A stretch of DNA of 64,000 bases from Channallabes apus (lineage: Eukaryota; Chordata; Actinopteri; Siluriformes; Clariidae), in the NCBI GenBank assembly GCA_030522415.1, contig CM060107.1:53126718-53190717 (forward strand), in the 5' to 3' direction. Under the pieces are notes generated by a model that did not search any database, was not told the DNA's origin, and was given only the letters and a program-made list of their open reading frames with translations. Position numbers and translations under genes: made by a program. Below, one piece after another: positions 42,173 to 53,819 of the stretch. How positions within the stretch are numbered: position 1 is the first letter of the stretch; each line of letters starts with the position of its first letter.

Positions 42173-42954
42173 CTGAAAGCGCAGCAGCCTCTCAGGCACA
42201 TTAACACTGTGTCCGCAACATTGATTGAAGTTATTGCATCAGAAACTATTTTTCACATTTTTAATGTCTGCCAGTTTCCAACAAAAAGCAGCAGTATTGT
42301 CAAAGAATGAACAGATAAATGTTTGACACTATTGGCCCCCACACAGTTTATTCCATTGTCCAGCCTCATAGGTGTGTTGTTTATTTTGCTAATCAATGTA
42401 AGTTTAAAGTTATATGCTGTTTTCTGGTTATATATATTTCTGATTGTACCTGTACATAGAAAAAGGTTTATACGGTAAACAGCATGTGTGATCAAGAAGA
42501 CTCATTTGAGTACTGATTCTGTGTTAAACATCTATGGGGCTGAGCCCCCCTTACCTGAAAATCCTAGAAATGCTCCTCAATAGCCTACAGAGATTCGAGT
42601 TCAGTCCCATGCGGATTTGCAGGTGATTTATTATGATGAAAAATTTAATTATAGTAAAAAAAAAAATTATAATGAAGGCCTAATATGAGCTTCCCCTGTT
42701 TCAAAAGCTAGCAGTCGCCACTGGTTCAGAAATGTGTTATTTAATGCATCGGTTCAGTTTTGAAGCACCAGAGTGCAGAGCTTCTCAGCTTCAGTGCAAA
42801 CATATTCACATCAGCAGTTCATCATCAAAACTAGAATCAAGTGTGAAAACCTCTAAACTCTGCAGTGCTGTGGTGCTCAGGAAGGAAGACTGATGCTTCT
42901 ACATCACTTCACTGAGCGAGTAAAGACTTCCCTACCTCCAGCAGCTCCACTTAC
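42173..42954. other. AT-rich intergenic DNA
   Basis: No gene supported. From about 42790 the sequence becomes the 3' side of the finTRIM D relic. Confidence 0.35.
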
Positions 42955-43920
42955 CATTTGGAGAGATTTTAATGAATGTCTCCTGGCACAATTCCTCCAG
43001 ACTCACTTTCATATTAGCGAGAGGTTTCCTCTTTACATCAAATAAGAAAGTCGCCAAAAATGCTGAGGTCAAAGCCCTTACAGTGATCAGACTGAACATT
43101 AGGGCTTGCACCTTGTGGGGTGTGATGTCCAGGGACTAAATCCTGCAATTAGGCATGGAAGTAGGAGAAGAAATGACAACTATAATAGTTTTAAAGCTTT
43201 TACTTAGAAACACAAGCTTGAGGAACTTGATGTGATCTTGTGTGTGTGAAAGCTGATCCAGCTCAGTGAGTCTCCTCTGAAGAGTCTCCCTGTAACTAAG
43301 TCTACTGTCGCTGCCAATCACAGGTGAGTTTAACACTCATGTTCACTAACTGGTCTGATTAGTTTTCCCACAAACTAAAAAACATTAGATTAATAAAGTT
43401 TTTAACCAGTAATTTACAGCACCAGTGAAGTGCTGGAACTTAAGTAAAATAAATAAATAAATCACACAATGATTACGTATAAAAGGTGAGTTAAAGCAGT
43501 AAAATCACCAGACTGGACTGAAGCTGTCTCTCTGCCAAAACTGAATAAGTAATTGCTGAAAATAATTAAAATTCTCACCTGTTTTTCAGCTATTAGTGAT
43601 GCAGTAGAGACCGTTTCATGACCTTTGTGTTCATCCTTCGAACACAAATCACAGATGAAACTTTCATCAGTCAAGCAGCGAATCTCCAGCACTTTATTAT
43701 GCTTAGAGCAGATTTTTTCCTTGCAAATTTTTTGCAACTTCAATTAACTTTTTTTCCATGCACAAATTTTATAATGAGGTTTCTGATGGGTTTCAAAAAG
43801 AAAAACCATACACATCAGACAGGAGTTTACGGCTTTGTGTCTTCTCCTGCTGCACATATCACACTCCATATCTCCAGGTCCAGCATAAGAGTCAGCAGTA
43901 GAAGTTTTGTCCTCGGCCAT
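42955..43920 (-). pseudogene. finTRIM D relic, RING-less and broken
   Basis: The start ATG at 43920 gives MAEDKTSTADSYAGPGDMEC, so the RING is missing and B-box 1 begins almost at once (ECDMCSRRRHKAVNSCLMC). A small indel creates a stop after CAWKKS near 43744. B-box 2 continues in another frame (ICSKHNKVLEIRC...CDLC...H..H) to a donor at 43579. Coiled-coil remnants lie at about 43330-43215 (LQRRLTELDQLSHTQDHIKF) and a fourth-exon relic at 43135-42955 with a good GTAAGT donor. There is no B30.2 exon downstream. Confidence 0.8.
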
Positions 43921-44365
43921 TTTCCTGAACGTACACAGTGAGAGCAAGCGTGCAAGCTAGCAAGAGAGAGAGAGAGAGATTCATCACACCAGGTGAAGTT
44001 CAGCTGCCTCAGGTTTGGAGAAAGGAACACATACTCTGACACTCCACTGTCAAAAACCTGAGTGACCTCATGAGAGTGGGGGAAGACTGCATCCAAGCAT
44101 CTCAGTTCACCACCGAACACTATCTCTGCTCCTTAACCAAAATGATGTCAGTTCAATTGTACACATTCAGTTTTTGAAATATAAAGTGTTTTTTTTTATT
44201 TATTGTTTTTACTCAGCCCCCCTTCAACTGGTCTCCTTTGTTTGTGTTCAGTTTTTAAGAGATTAACTTTTTTAATTATTTGTGCTTTTTGAGCAGCTCA
44301 TTATGGCACCATGGTGTTGCTCATTATGGCACCCGGTGGCTCACAAACATCTACTTAGTCTTGGT
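43921..44365. other. 5' flank of the finTRIM D relic
   Basis: It contains a (GA)n run at 43963-43979. No IRF-type site like that of genes A and B is obvious, and there is no gene. Confidence 0.3.
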
Positions 44366-44554
44366 GACATTTACATTTAGGCATTTGCCTCTTATCCAGA
44401 GCGACTTACATTTTTATTTCATTACATATCTGAGCAGTTGAGGGTTAAGGGCCTTGCTCAAGGGCCCAACAGTGACCACTTGGTGGTTGTGGTTGAACCT
44501 GGGATCTTCTGAACCATTGTCCAATGCCATAACCACTGAACTACCCCTGGCCCT
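44366..44554 (-). mobile_element. tRNA-derived SINE
   Basis: Minus strand: an A box GGTAGTTCAGTGGTTATGG and a B box AGGTTCAACCAC in the head, then GGGCCCTTGAGCAAGGCCCT and the conserved tail GTCGCTCTGGATAAGAG...AAATGCCTAAATG. A small deletion lies in the tail. Related copies are at 48803-49007 and 45769-45850. Confidence 0.8.
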
Positions 44555-45439
44555 ATGTGTCGTGCTGCTGGAGCGCACCAGAACAAAACTTCGTCACTTT
44601 GAGGAGTAGAGCGTTGCTCTGCCATGGCTCCCGGTTTATTAACGACAATATTGGTCATCCTTTTTCTATTAAAACTTCACATTGCTCATGGGTAAATCAG
44701 CTTTGCAGCCACCATTTACCTAAAAAGACCTCACAGAAGACACACCCACATGTTCTGTTTGCTCTTGTGTCCTGATTTATGGCTGACAGTTACAGGTTTT
44801 GAGAATGAAAATGCAAATGGCTCGGGAATGCATGCTCCAAGCCAATTCTGACTGTTTGTGCAAGTATGTTATTACAAAGTGTGGAGGCTCTGTTTTCTCT
44901 TTTCATTTTTTCGGTTGGTGAATTTAATAATTAAAATTGCTAGTGAGTACTGATGCATATAAGGCCAAAACATTTTAATTATAATTTTGATACGATAATT
45001 GCTCCAAAAGGAACATAATAATTCAATTACAATTAAAAAAACACTTTTTATTTAAATAAAGGTACTCATAGAGCATCTAAATGTTCATGTAAATTATGCA
45101 AGTTCGGTTTTTACCAAATTGCAAATGTAAATGGAATAACTGGCTTTGAATTTTAATTTCAAACCAAAAATTGCATGTACAATTTCAATTTAATGAAAAG
45201 AATACATTTATTATTACATCCACATTTTGCATATTACATTTAAGTTAGAATTTTGAACTAGTAATACCAATAACACCTTCGTATTAATAAATATCCCAAG
45301 TAGGTCACCAAACTGTAAATATAAACATAATAGTTGAATTTGACGCCAAACTTGCATGCATACAGTAAATTTAACAGATAAAAATAAAATTTGTCATTGC
45401 CATTTTTCATATTTAATCCATCCATGTAGGAACCTCTGT
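44555..45439. other. AT-rich intergenic DNA
   Basis: Nothing is recognised apart from imperfect inverted AT-rich words around 44970-45200. Confidence 0.3.
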
Positions 45440-46180
45440 AGGCAACTAGGGACTCAAATATCAAAATTCAAAATATCTGTCAAAATCCCAAATTATATTT
45501 TTGAAGGAATACAAAGTAACAAATTATCTAGGAATGTATTTTGATGAGAAACTCACCTGGAAAATACATATGAAAAGAGATTAAAAGAAAAGTGTAAAGA
45601 GACCAATGATTTATTAAGATGCTTAACAAGACAAATGTGGAGAGCTAATAGAGACTCATTAATAAATGTATATTGTGCACTTATGAGAAAAACTATAGAG
45701 AGATGGATGCTTAGCAGATACAGTATGTCTGCAGCAGAGTCTAATATAAGGCAGACAGACATAGTCCATTTACATTTACATTTAGGCATTTGGCAGACGC
45801 TCTTATCCAGAGCGACTTACATTTTTATCTCATTACACATCTGAGCAGTTGTGCAAGCTCAAACTCTGAGAGTGTGTTGTGGGGCCTTTAAACATCTCCC
45901 GTATCAGACGTACAAGAAAGAGTTGATGAAATGCCATGGAGAATTAGAAGACTTTAGGTAATTCTGAAATATTGAGTAGATTAGTCATGCAGTGTCGAAA
46001 TATAACACCCTCTATTGAAAATTAATTACACTCAATACATTTTAACCTAAAACAAGCAAACAAAATATGAAGACAATGGGCAAAATGAGACTAGTTATAT
46101 ATACAGTACAGATGGCTCAAAAGATCCAGGACAAACAGGGACAGCATTCTATGTTCCACAGTACAAGATAGCAGTTCAAA
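45440..46180 (+). mobile_element. LINE relic with RNase H (I-clade-like)
   Basis: Around 45510-45560 the frame reads YLGMYFDEKLTWKIH, the block that follows the RT domain in LINEs. RANRDSLINVYCALMRK follows. After a SINE insertion, TLRVCCGAF...SPV-type sequence appears at 45860-45930. Near 46095-46150 SYIYSTDGSKDPGQTGTAFY looks like a LINE RNase H start. Several stops and shifts; 5'-truncated and dead. Confidence 0.6.
45769..45850 (-). mobile_element. SINE tail fragment inserted in the LINE relic
   Basis: It carries only the 3' part of the SINE (the CTCTTATCCAGAGCGACTTA block with ACATTTACATTTAGGC). The tRNA-like head is missing, which is unusual because SINEs normally lose the 5' end only through early stop of reverse transcription. 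Confidence 0.7.
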
Positions 46181-47001
46181 ACTCCTGACCACTTATCAAT
46201 ATATACTGTTGAACTAATCACTATGAACCACAGAATGTAAACAGTAACAAAAAAAGAAAAAAGAAACACGTCCACTCCTTAATAATTAATCCTTAAAGGT
46301 TGTTCCAAAATGCATCTGAACCATCCATGTTCTTTTATTTCTGTCTAAAAAGCTAACTAGCTTCTAGCACATGGCTGAATCCAAAATCCCTTTTATAACC
46401 CCTGATCAAGGACACTACTTGGTGTGTGGAATAAGGGTTTGTACCCCCTATGTAGTGCACTAGCTTTCCATTTGATGCTATTTGAGATTTAACCTCAGAA
46501 CCCCGGAAGTTAACAGAGCTGATTTTCTAAAGTGGAATAAGTGGAAATATAAAGAGAATGTAGATTTACAGGACCGTCCACTCAGTATGGGAGGTACTGT
46601 AGCCCCTCAGTAAAGGTAGACTCAGCTTTCGTGCCAGTAGGTACAGTAGGCTGCATTCTTGTGCCTATCGCATCACCGCAGTGCTATATCAAGCAACACA
46701 GCACTCGCTCTTATGTGATATTGCTTACTTATACAAGTAGAAGCAATCATTCTGAGATCAGTAGAACGTTTATATGTTGTTGACAATGTACATGTACTGT
46801 AGATCTAATAATATATGTAATTCCCTTTTATGTGTAAATAGTGGTTGTAGATTGTATATAAATGCATTTCTTTAATACTTTGTGGTATAAAGATTAAGTG
46901 TTAGAACTATACCACATTTGAGGCTCACTGAGGAAATGTGCATGATTTAAAAAAAAAAAATCTGTACTAATTTCATTTAACCTTGAACCACCACACATGT
47001 A
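46181..47001. other. Intergenic and 3' flank of finTRIM C
   Basis: No gene supported. The last few hundred bases before 47001 probably hold the 3' untranslated region of gene C. Confidence 0.35.
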
Positions 47002-47543
47002 TTATTTTGGATGACACAACCTCACAGTTGTTCCTGATAATTGAGAAACATTCGAGTAGAGCCAGAATCCAGCATACAGAGGCTGAGTGAATGTGGTGTG
47101 GACTCTGTGGAGGAGCTTCATCGTGTCAGAGACGCTGTAGAAGGACAGAGTTCCTGCACTGTGATCCACATACACTCCTATTCTGGAGGGTGATGGAGCT
47201 CCGAGATCAGTCTCAATGTTGTTGTGCCAGAAATGGAGAGAAGAAGAAGAACAGTGGAGACTCCAGGACTGATTGTTGCGTCCAAATGCACGATCATTAC
47301 CCGACTCCTTCTGCGGTTTATATGAGACTGATATGAACACACCTCCATCACCGCTCCACTCCACCTCCCAGTAACAGCGTCCACACACACTCTCCTTACT
47401 CAACACCTGCCTGTAGTAGTTAAATCTCTCTGGATGATCAGAGTACGTCTGCTTTCTCTCACTGTATGTCACCGCTCTGTTCTTCTCAGACAGAATGAGG
47501 TTATAATTTACTGTGTTGGGATCCAGAGTCAGATCATAGAAAT
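47002..47543 (-). CDS. finTRIM C exon 6: PRY-SPRY (B30.2) domain
   Basis: Acceptor GTGTTTAG ends at 47544. PRY (LTLDPNT, ILSEKNRAVTYSER) and SPRY (GRCYWEVEWSGDGGVFISV, IGVYVDHSAGTLSFYSVSD, PLYAGFWLY) are complete to the TAA at 47002-47004. It is highly similar to gene B, but the variable loop after ISVSYK differs, where SPRY domains contact their targets. Confidence 0.9.
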
Positions 47544-47586
47544 CTAAACACATGAAAAATGTGAACGTTAGATATTAATCACAGGA

Positions 47587-47618
<32 letters not shown>

Positions 47619-48592
47619 AGTGTGTGTGTCTGTTTTAGACGTACATTTCATAAACCCATCTCTTTTTGGCTCTGAGAGTAAATCCTGAGGGTCATCAACT
47701 GTGGAAACAGAAAAAATACATTATTTTTGCTTAAACACAGAAAATTAAACATTTGTATAAATAATTTATAATTTCTGTAAATAATTTAATAGATTAAAAA
47801 TTAGTGTAGATCTGTGTAACATGAACTCATTTACATGAGAGGCAGTTCATCATCAGGAGCTGAATTAGACTTTTAGTGTTAAAAACTCTAAACGTTGCAG
47901 TGCGTTGGTGCTCAGGAATGAGGACTGACACCTTGATATTAGACTGAGTGAAGATTTCCCTCACTCCCACAAGAACAGCATCTCTTACCAAGATCAGGAT
48001 TTCTGATGATTTTATCCTTAAAAAATTTCCAAATACGATTTTTCAGATCAGAGAGCGATTTCATCACTCCTTCTAATGAGAGATGCTGACTGAGTGAGTC
48101 CTCAGACTGAAAATCTGGTCTATAAATTTGGGGAGACCGACGGCCGGAGACCTGCATACAGTAATTAGGCATAAAACAAATTGTTAAAAGTCATGATTAG
48201 TTTGAAATTTTATAAGATATTGTTTCCATATTAGAAAAGGTTTAAAGTAGAATCATTTTAGATCATTAGGTCTAAATACCATAATTGATCTAGTGCAAAT
48301 GTAACCCGTATATGTCATATACTGTATACATGCAGATGTATTGTACCTTCATTTTCACAAGGAAATTCATGTGATCGTGTGTGTGTGAAAGCTGCTCCAG
48401 CTCAGTGAGTCTCCTCTGAAGATCAGCAATCTCCTGCTCCAGTTGCTCCAGGAGTCGTTCAGCTCGACTCAGTTCAGTCTTCTCCTGATCTCTGATCAGC
48501 TCCGTCACCTCCGAGCGCTTTTTCTCCATGAAGCTGATCAGCTCAGTAAAGATCCTCTCACTGTCCTCCACTGCTGTCTGTGCACTCAGCTG

Positions 48593-48625
<33 letters not shown>

Positions 48626-49806
48626 ATTTAAAGCTCATCTATCATTCCCTCTCTTACTGCGACTCTAAATGTCTCCATGTTGTCCATGTTGTGTGTGTTT
48701 CTAGGAGCAGCTCTGTCTCTGCTCACTGCTCACCTTTATAGTGTTCACAGCCTGTTTCCACTCCTGCACCTTCTTCTGCTTCTCCTGGATTCTCTGCTGG
48801 GATTTACATTTACATTTAGGCATTTGGCAGACATTCTTATCCAGAGCGACTTACATTTTTATCTCATTACACATCTGAGCAGTTGAGGGTTAAGGGTCTT
48901 GCTCAAGGGCCCAACAGTGGCAACTTGGTGGTTGTGGGGTTTGAACCTGGGTTTGATCTTCCGAACCGTAGTCCAATGCCTTAACCACTGAGCTACACCT
49001 GACCCCTTTTCATATCCTCCTCCTCTAACTCACTCTAAAGATAAATAAAACACATTTCACTCTTTATGTCTTCTGACTTTATGAGTTCAGTAGGGTGAAT
49101 GTTTCTCCCTGGAACTGTATGTGTTCTTCGCCCTGTCACAATAAAAATATTGTTTAACTGGTTTGATGAGTTAAATAATGACAAACGGACAACATTTAAA
49201 TTTTTTAATGGGTTTCTGTGAGTTAAAATCTTTCAATAAAATACATTTTTAGCACCGCTAAAATTATTAAAGCCACATAAAAATGATTTAATCATTTAAA
49301 TTAAAACTGCCATAAGAGTGTTACTGCAGTAAGATCACCAAGCCAGACTGGAGCTGCCTCTCTCTATCTGATAAGAAGCAGCTGATTGTTGAGTTTATAA
49401 AATGCGAATTATTGCTTTTTTCTGTTCTTACCTGTTTATCTGCTCTTGCTGATGCAATAGTGACTGTCTCATGACCTTTGTGTTCATCCATCAGACACAG
49501 ATTACAGATGAATCGTTGGTCAGTACGACAGTAGATCTCCAACACTTCATCATGTTTAGAGCAGATCTTCTCTTCTAGATTTCCAGAAGCTCCGATTAAC
49601 TTGTGCTCTTTCAATCCAGGATCTTCATAGTGCGGTTTCAAATGAGTTTCACAAAAGGAGGCCACACACTCCAGACAGGACTTGACGGCTTTGTGTTTGC
49701 TTCCGGTGCAGGAATCACACTCCACATCTCCAGGTCCAGCGCAACAGTGAGCAGGAGAAGCAGCTTGGACTTCAGTCTCTTTCGTTTTTTTCTCTTTTTC
49801 AGCCAT
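47002..49806 (-). CDS. finTRIM gene C: RING-less, exon 2 split by a SINE
   Basis: Exons: 49806-49432 (375 nt, B-boxes only), 49034-48734 (96 nt plus a 205-bp SINE), 48589-48347 (243), 48151-47989 (163), 47698-47645 (54) and 47543-47002 (542, B30.2). Without the SINE the total is 1473 nt, 490 codons plus stop, phases compatible. Compared with gene B the RING is lost from exon 1, and the coiled-coil exon is 9 nt longer through use of a different donor. The SINE brings a stop a few codons into exon 2. Because exon 2 is symmetrical (phase 0-0), skipping it would restore a frame lacking 32 coiled-coil residues. All other exons are intact. Confidence 0.8.
48803..49007 (-). mobile_element. tRNA-derived SINE inside finTRIM C exon 2
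   Basis: About 205 bp, same strand as the gene. Head GGGGTCAGGTGTAGCTCAGT with A box, B box GGTTCAAACCCC, the middle GGGCCCTTGAGCAAGACCCT, and tail GTCGCTCTGGATAAGAATGT then AAATGTAAATG. AAA lies on both sides of it. It splits the codons between GATATGAAA and TCCCAGCAG of exon 2. It reads TAG within seven codons. Confidence 0.9.
49432..49806 (-). CDS. finTRIM C exon 1: B-box 1 and B-box 2 without RING
   Basis: MAEKEKKTKETEVQAASPAH joins the start Met region directly to the linker that follows the RING in genes A and B, so about 73 residues including the whole RING are absent. B-box 1 (ECDSCTGSKHKAVKSCLECV) and B-box 2 (CSKHDEVLEIYC...CNLC...H..H) keep their ligands. The donor is CAG|GTAAGA. 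A TRIM without RING would lack the usual E3 activity and might act by dimerising with RING-bearing relatives. Confidence 0.85.
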
Positions 49807-51509
49807 CGAAAGGAGCAAACAAGTGAGCTGGAGCCAGAGAGAAACAGCACTCAGATTGTTGTGATCAGATTCTTTGTCTATTAACTTCCTGTTTCTCCCT
49901 GTGTGTGAATGTTCACTGACTGGTCTGATTAGTTTTATGATAAACGCAAATTTATTACAGACACTTGCCTGACTGCCAATCCTTTGGATGAAATAATACT
50001 CCAATAAAACTAGAATTCTCTCATTAATTAATAACCCTGTTAATGCAAAACCTTTTAATTCTTAGTAAAATCATTTAACTAATAAAATAGGTAACACATA
50101 GAATTAGTGGAGGGCTGGGACTCCAAAACCTTCATTTATAATGATATAATGAGTGCTAGAGAAGTGTAATCATCCTTTACTTCAGCTGTGTCTCTTTGCT
50201 TTAAGTCATTACAAATCAGGGAAATTTCGTATTTTGTATTAAAATATCTTTGATTGGGTCGCCCAAAAATGCTAACGTCTCTACGTCTCCAAACTGTTTT
50301 GTTTTGTTCTTTGAGCCAAATCCTAGTGAATAATTACGGCTTTTCTGTAGCATCCAGATAACAAAAACGTGGTGGAACATTAAAATTAATAAAAATCTGT
50401 CTTCTCTGCTCACACAGGTAGTTCTACAGGGACGGACAGACACTGGAAGACTACTGTTTACCCCTGCAGATTACTATACTGCCACTCTGTATTGTCGCCC
50501 TGTTTAAATAAAAATGACCCCAAGTATTGAATGATACTAATGATAGATTAGAATAGAACATGTTTTTCATGTTACATTTTCTACATATACATAAGGTAGT
50601 TTACGATTAAAAAGAAATACACGAGAATACCCCTTAAGTTTTTATTTCTTTTAGGGACCACAAACCTCAGTCAGTCAGAGTTCACATTGCTCAGGTTGTT
50701 CACGGTTCTTTAATACTCACATAGAAGATCTCAAGAGCAGAGGTATTTTACTTATTTCACGTCTTCTTTCAGATTAAAGGGCTCCCAAGAAATTTTTACC
50801 ACAGGTCCCGGTTTGACTTGAACATCCCTTATATATTATTTTCTCATTCCATAGTTTACATATAGAAACTGTTTGTAACTTGTATGTAAAAATATAGTAA
50901 AGTTGCACATAAAGTTGTATGTAGCATGTATGGATTTTTATAAATAACTGATGCTGTCTCGCCTGATCTTACCCCTTGGGTCGGGGCTCTGTGTACAGTA
51001 CATGTGTATGTAGAGTGTGTGTATGGGGCCATGGGAGAACTTACCTTCAGTGTCCAGCAAAAAACTGGCTTACCTTTGCTAAAGTTACATTTATGACATT
51101 AAACAATGGATATGATACTGTTATGTAAGCTATTGACACAACAAGGCAGATTAAACATAAATTACACATTCATATATTATACCAAGTATATACTATTTTA
51201 AAGAGATAACAGCTGCATATGTTTATATTTTTTATACTTTCCATTTTTTCTAAAGTGTGCCCCTAATGACTTATTTTCTTTTAATGTTCTGATAGAAGCA
51301 TTAAGACATTACACACTCCCAAATAAGAGTCAATACCATGTTAAACCATTTCCCCTCAAGGGTGTGGAGATGATTCTTAATGATTTCTCACAGAATTGAA
51401 TGAAATATGTCGGTGAAACTGTACAGTACAGTGCTGTATATATTCACAGTATTATGAATGATCTGTGGTTTATTCAGTGGTATTTCGTAGTAATAGTGGT
51501 TGGTCTTTT
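49807..51509. other. 5' flank of finTRIM C and AT-rich intergenic DNA
   Basis: No convincing gene. The upstream DNA of gene C differs from that of A and B. Only short frames of fewer than 80 codons occur. Confidence 0.35.
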
Positions 51510-51735
51510 GGCTGCTCCTGTTAAGGGGTCAATCAGATCTGCACAACAACTTGGCACAAGTTTTAAGCCGGATGCCCTTCCTGATGCAACCGTCCCATTT
51601 TATCCGGGCTTGGGACCGGCAATGCATCCAGTGGCTGGGGTTTGGGCATTAGGTGGGAATCGAACCTGTGCCTTTCATATGGCAGGTGAGAAACTAGAAA
51701 CAGTGGGTACCACTGAGCCTCTGTCCCACTAGAAT
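51510..51735 (+). repeat. Dispersed fish repeat
   Basis: The core GCCGGATGCCCTTCCTGATG...TTTATCCGGGCTTGGGACCGG...CACTGAGCCTCTGTCCCAC is a sequence I recognise as repeated many times in fish genomes. The short frame over it is not a gene. Confidence 0.6.
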
Positions 51736-51884
51736 TAGAGCAATAACGAAGTTAATTACCCTGCACAGTGACCTGCAAAAATGAGATGTGCAAGTGATAG
51801 AAAAACGATTGCATGAATGTTACCATCATTTTGGATTTTTTCCTTTTTTCCCCCCCACACGCTCAGTCCTGTCCTCCAGGATAT

Positions 51885-52560
51885 ACAGTATTCAATAAAA
51901 TTTTTCAATTCAATTCAATTGAATTTTATTTGTATAGCGCTTTTAACAATTGACATTGTCTCAAAACAGCTTTACACAATCAAAATAATTATTTATGTTT
52001 GTATGGAATGTGAATGTGTATGAATCAAAATGGTCAGATAGTGCCTGGTGAGCAAGCCGAGGGCGACAGTGGCAAGGAAAAACTCCCTGAGATGGTAATA
52101 GGAAGAAAGCTTGAGAGAAACCAGACTCAACAGGGATCCCATCCTCATCTGGGTGAAACAGATAGCAGGAAATGATCTGCATTCATACAGTGTGTTAGGT
52201 GGCAGGCAGTTCAGCTATAATAGTTGATGTTAATTGATGTTAAAATGGAGTCCAGGTAGTTATTGGAGACTCAGATAGACTTGTAAAAAGTTCCAGTCCA
52301 GAACTATCGAATTGTCAAGTCCTCAGAGAAATAGCTGACAACACCAGTCGAGGCCAGAACCATCTTCTAAGTAGATAGAATCATCCCCAGACACCAGACG
52401 CATCCCAAAGAGACCCACGGTGCATCCATGCGACGAGACCTCCAACCAGAACGGGGCAGCAGGATGGATCAGACAGGTCCGGAGGGCAGAGGGAGTCTGG
52501 ATCACTGGCAGCTCATGGATGGCATGTGTAGCTCGACAGAGAGAGAGAGAGAAAGGGGGA
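51885..52560 (+). repeat. Long dispersed fish repeat
   Basis: It starts with TTCAATTCAATTCAATTGAA and TTTATTTGTATAGCGCTTTT, runs through GAGCAAGCCGAGGGCGACAG and AAAAACTCCCTGAGATGGTA, and ends near CATGTGTAGCTCGACAGAGA with a (GA)n tail. It is a familiar teleost interspersed repeat. Overlapping short frames are not genes. Confidence 0.65.
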
Positions 52561-52733
52561 GACAGGGGGAGAGAGGAAAGAGAAAGAGGGGGAGAAATAG
52601 AAGAAGAGGAGAGATGGCAGTTAGGGATGGTCACAGTCACATAATGTATAAATGTATTCATTAGTATTCCTTATTTAATGTCCATAATCTGAGATTTCCA
52701 CAGCTGTAGGGCATTCTGAATGGTGGAGTTTAG

Positions 52734-53672
52734 TTGAGGGATGTTTCCGTCACAAACATTCCCTGCAAATGGAGCATGTGTAACAGGTATAAGTCATGTA
52801 AGGAGGAGTTAGCAAGTCTTATTTTGTCCTATTGTGACATTTTCTCTAAGGACAGGCTTGACTGTGAACTTACCTTCTGTGGAGAGATGAAAGACTTTGT
52901 CCACAGGATCCATCTGTGCGATGAGCCTCCTTTCCCTCTGCCCTATCGCAGAATTCCCCCTGCCCACTATCACAAGTTAAGAGAGGTTCTCTCTGACATG
53001 GAGGAGAAGGGAATCATTAGTAAGTCTATCAGTGAGTACGCATCTCCCTTGGTCTGGAAGAAAGATGGCTCTCTGAGGGTCTGTACTGACTTTCGCTGGC
53101 TTAATGCGAAAACTGTCAAGGATGCTCATCCTTTGCCTCATCAGGCAGATTGCCTAGCTGCTCTTGGTGGCAATCTTCTGCTTAGCTCCATGGATTTAAC
53201 ATCAGGATTTTACAACATTCCTCTCCATGTGGCTGATCGGCATTACACAGCGTTCACAACACCCATGGGCCTATATGAATATAATCATCTTCCGCAAGGC
53301 CTGTGTAATAGTCCAGCATCCTTTATGCGCATGATGCTCAACATATTTGGTGATCTCAACTTTTCCAGCGTCCTTTGTTATCTTGACAACTTACTGATTT
53401 TTGCCCGTTCTGAACAGTAGGCCTTCACATGCTTGGAAGTGGTGTTTTCATGCGGAATGTGTTTTCACTTTCTCAGGCGCTCTATCAAATTTCTTGGCCA
53501 TGTGATCAGCGGTTCTGGTGTGTCCGTAGATGAAAACAAGGTAGCGGTCATTTCTGCTTTTCAGAAGAAAGACCTGATGAAAGAGGATGGCTCCACGCCT
53601 TCACCAAAGAAAACAAGATCATTTCTGGGCATGGCCCTTTACTACCAAAGCTTTATCCCTAGATGTTCATGA
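52734..53672 (+). pseudogene. Ty3/Gypsy reverse transcriptase
   Basis: The frame 52734-53420 carries RT blocks: PLPYRRIPPAHYHKLREVL, SEYASPLVWKKDGSLRVCTD, LSSMDLTSGFYNIPLHV, FTTPMGLYEYNHLPQGLCNS, and the active site YLDN where YxDD is expected. The next part (53433-53672, IKFLGHVISGSGVSVDENKV and RSFLGMALYYQSFIPRCS) is in another frame. The last catalytic Asp is replaced by Asn, so this RT is very probably inactive. Gag and protease are not found upstream. Confidence 0.8.
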
Positions 53673-53819
53673 ATTGCGAAGCCACTGTTTAATCTGACAG
53701 CTGGCCAAAAACTTTTGGTGAAAGGTGCGTTTAGTCGAAAGTTTAGTGCGAAAGCGAGCTGGAACTTTCCGTGAGTTGTCTCCCCAAGACTGAACTCCCG
53801 ATTGTGATGTCGCCTTCGA

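Noticed and set aside
51400..51732. 110-codon frame with a hydrophobic start resembling a signal peptide
   Set aside because: It covers a dispersed fish repeat. The hydrophobic stretch precedes the repeat by chance, and nothing supports a gene.
52323..52664. Overlapping frames on both strands rich in Arg/Glu or Ser/Leu
   Set aside because: They come from the (GA)n tail of the dispersed repeat.
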